From an uncultured Rhodanobacteraceae bacterium (lineage in GTDB: Bacteria > Pseudomonadota > Gammaproteobacteria > Xanthomonadales > Ahniellaceae), in NCBI GenBank assembly GCA_937873105.1, contig CALMWD010000125.1, positions 1-6,979 on the forward strand: a DNA stretch of 6,979 nucleotides, written 5' to 3'. The first letter of the stretch is position 1, and the number at the start of each line of letters is the position of its first letter. Under the pieces are notes generated by a model. That model was not told where the DNA came from and did no database searches. It saw nothing but the letters and a program-made list of their open reading frames with translations. The position numbers and the translations under genes are program-made. Below, one piece after another: positions 5,396 through 6,979 of the stretch.

Positions 5396-6979
5396 ATGTC
5401 AGCTGCGGGTGATGAAGCGCGTATGCCGGATGCGATGAACGCCTTGCCCGACACCGTCGCCGCGTTCGCGGCCGCACGTTCCGAATTCCATCGCCTGGTG
5501 GACCTCGACGCCGCGGCACGGCGCGAAGCGCTGCAACAACTCGAGGCTGCAGACGCCGCGCTGGCGGCGATGGTGCGCGGGCTGTTCGACGGCTTCGATG
5601 CGCGCGACCTGGCGCCACCGGTGCGCGCGCCAACGGACCGCCGCCTCGGGCCGTTCCGCGTGCTGGAACGCATCGGCGAGGGCGGCATGGGCGAGGTCCA
5701 TCTGGGCGAGCGCGCCGATGGCGCCTTCGAGCAGCGCGTCGCTCTCAAGTTGATCCGCGCCGGATATGCCGGCTTGGGGCTCGACGCGCGCTTCCAGCGC
5801 GAACGCCAGATCCTGGCGCGACTCAACCATCCACGCATCGCGCGCCTGATCGACGGCGGCCTGTCGGCGAGCGGTCAGTCGTGGCTGGCGATGGAGTACG
5901 TCGATGGCGTCGATCTCGCCGCCTGGGTGACCGGCGCACGCCCCGATCTTCGCCGCCGCCTCGCGCTCTTCCTGCGCATCTGCGACGCCGTTGCCTTTGC
6001 GCATCGTTCGCTGATCGTGCATCGCGACCTGAAACCCGGCAATGTGCTGGTCGACGAGGAAGGGCACCCGCACCTGCTCGACTTCGGCATCGCCAAGGTG
6101 CTCGGCGACGACACCGACGAACTGGTGCAGACCGCCACTGGCGGCCTCACCCTGCGTTACGCCGCGCCTGAACAGGTGCTCGGCGATCGCACCACGACCG
6201 CGACCGACGTCTACGCGCTGGGCGTCGTGCTGTTCGAACTGATCGCGCGGCGCTCGCCGTACCGCGCCGCCGATGCGACCGACGTGCCATGGCGCGACGC
6301 CATCCTGCGCGGCGACGTGCATGCGCTCGGCGACGTGCTCGGGGATGCGTTGCTCGACGCGGCAGACACTCGCCGTGCCGCGCGCGAACTGGCGCCGGTC
6401 GTACGCAAGGCGATGGCGCTGTCGCCCGCAGACCGCTACAGCGGCGTTGCGGCACTGGCCGACGACTTGCAGGATTGGCTCGATGGGCGGCCGTTCCGCA
6501 GTGGCCTCGGTACCTGGTCGGCCCGTGCCGGCGTGTTCCTGCGGCGCCATCGCGTCGCGGTCGTTGCCGGCATCCTGGTGGCTGCAGCCATGCTGGCGTC
6601 GTCGGTCGTGGCCTTGCGCGAGGCGGCGGAAGCGAAGCGGCAGGCGGCCGTGGCCGAGGCCAATGTCGACGCCCTGCTCGGCGTGTTGTCGGCGGCGAAT
6701 CCGATGCATTACGCCGGTCGCGACCCGACGGCCAGCCAGTTCCTGGTGACCGCGGCGGCGCAGATCCGCCGCGACCACGCCGACGATCCCGCGCTTGTGT
6801 TCCGTGCCCTCGGCGAGATCGGACACGGTCTGATCAACCTTGGTCAGGCCGATCGCGCCGAACCGGTGCTGCGTGAGGCGCTGGATGCCGCCGAGCGCGA
6901 TCCGGCCATTGGCGCGCTTGAGCGACTCGGCTATCTCAAGCTGCTGGCCCTGTCCTTCGACGGCGACGATCCGGCGCCC
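5396..6979 (+). CDS. Transmembrane Ser/Thr protein kinase with TPR-like region, C-terminus outside window
   Basis: 528 codons are open to the right edge. Residues 22-68 are a helical leader (RLVDLDAAARREALQQL) common in kinases linked to TIGR02999 sigma factors. The Hanks-type kinase domain spans about 84-365: Gly-rich loop IGEGGMGEV (93-101), VALK with Lys118, alpha-C Glu137, catalytic HRDLKPGN (209-216, Asp211, Lys213, Asn216), DFG (229-231), an activation segment with Thr246, Thr248 and Thr252, and APEQ (257-260). All key residues are present, so it should be active. A single membrane helix is at about 387-407 (VAVVAGILVAAAMLASSVVA), then a coiled stretch (REAAEAKRQAAVAEA), and from about 446 TPR-like helices (LGEIGHGLINLGQADRAEPVLREAL) that would lie in the periplasm. 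The kinase domain is cytoplasmic. The start is 3 nt after the sigma stop without a clear ribosome site, indicating coupling. In-frame ATGs at 5423 and 5435 are possible alternatives. The likely target is the neighbouring sigma factor (inference). Confidence 0.93.
   Translation, partial: MSAAGDEARMPDAMNALPDTVAAFAAARSEFHRLVDLDAAARREALQQLEAADAALAAMVRGLFDGFDARDLAPPVRAPTDRRLGPFRVLERIGEGGMGEVHLGERADGAFEQRVALKLIRAGYAGLGLDARFQRERQILARLNHPRIARLIDGGLSASGQSWLAMEYVDGVDLAAWVTGARPDLRRRLALFLRICDAVAFAHRSLIVHRDLKPGNVLVDEEGHPHLLDFGIAKVLGDDTDELVQTATGGLTLRYAAPEQVLGDRTTTATDVYALGVVLFELIARRSPYRAADATDVPWRDAILRGDVHALGDVLGDALLDAADTRRAARELAPVVRKAMALSPADRYSGVAALADDLQDWLDGRPFRSGLGTWSARAGVFLRRHRVAVVAGILVAAAMLASSVVALREAAEAKRQAAVAEANVDALLGVLSAANPMHYAGRDPTASQFLVTAAAQIRRDHADDPALVFRALGEIGHGLINLGQADRAEPVLREALDAAERDPAIGALERLGYLKLLALSFDGDDPAP

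Noticed and set aside
5399..6826. 475-residue minus-strand frame opposite the kinase
   Set aside because: The plus strand encodes an intact kinase with all catalytic motifs; the antisense product is low-information and Arg/His/Gln-rich.

Overview
The window is a high-GC stretch (G and C dominate every codon third position) of typical Gram-negative coding density. It carries two divergent gene groups and no mobile element, tRNA, rRNA or CRISPR array. A TIGR02999-type ECF sigma factor paired with a membrane Ser/Thr kinase, Sec-exported delta-60 and beta-helix proteins, and a lipoprotein with a Lol-compatible +2 residue all suggest a gammaproteobacterium of the Xanthomonadales (Dokdonella/Lysobacter/Rhodanobacteraceae-like). 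That placement is an inference from gene content, not a sequence match.

Minus-strand group (about 4747 down to 1, probably one transcription unit with a possible internal promoter). In order of transcription: a secreted delta-60 repeat protein (4747-3308); a secreted Pmp-like right-handed beta-helix protein (3306-1270) starting 1 nt after the previous stop; a small outer-membrane-type lipoprotein (1256-723) starting 13 nt after that; and, after a 55-nt gap, a CSLREA-domain beta-helix protein (667-1) cut off by the left window edge. All four have export signals. The first two end in almost the same short tail, LFHDSFESP and LFADGFESRND, which looks like a shared C-terminal signal.

Plus-strand group (4835 to the right edge): an ECF sigma factor of the Sig-70_X6 type, followed 3 nt after its stop by a transmembrane Ser/Thr kinase with the start of a TPR-like sensor region, cut off at 6979. 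The sigma factor lacks the usual acidic patch in region 2.2 and has a threonine (T52) there. This is the arrangement known from sigma factors switched on by kinase phosphorylation (EcfP/PknS type), so the pair reads as a complete phospho-switch.

The 87-nt divergent region (4748-4834) holds candidate promoters for both directions. On the minus strand a TGTCAG...TATGT pair occurs with an 18-nt spacer before the delta-60 gene and a 19-nt spacer before the CSLREA gene. A reasonable working model is that the kinase and sigma factor control the neighbouring cluster of cell-surface proteins; the sequence suggests this but does not prove it.
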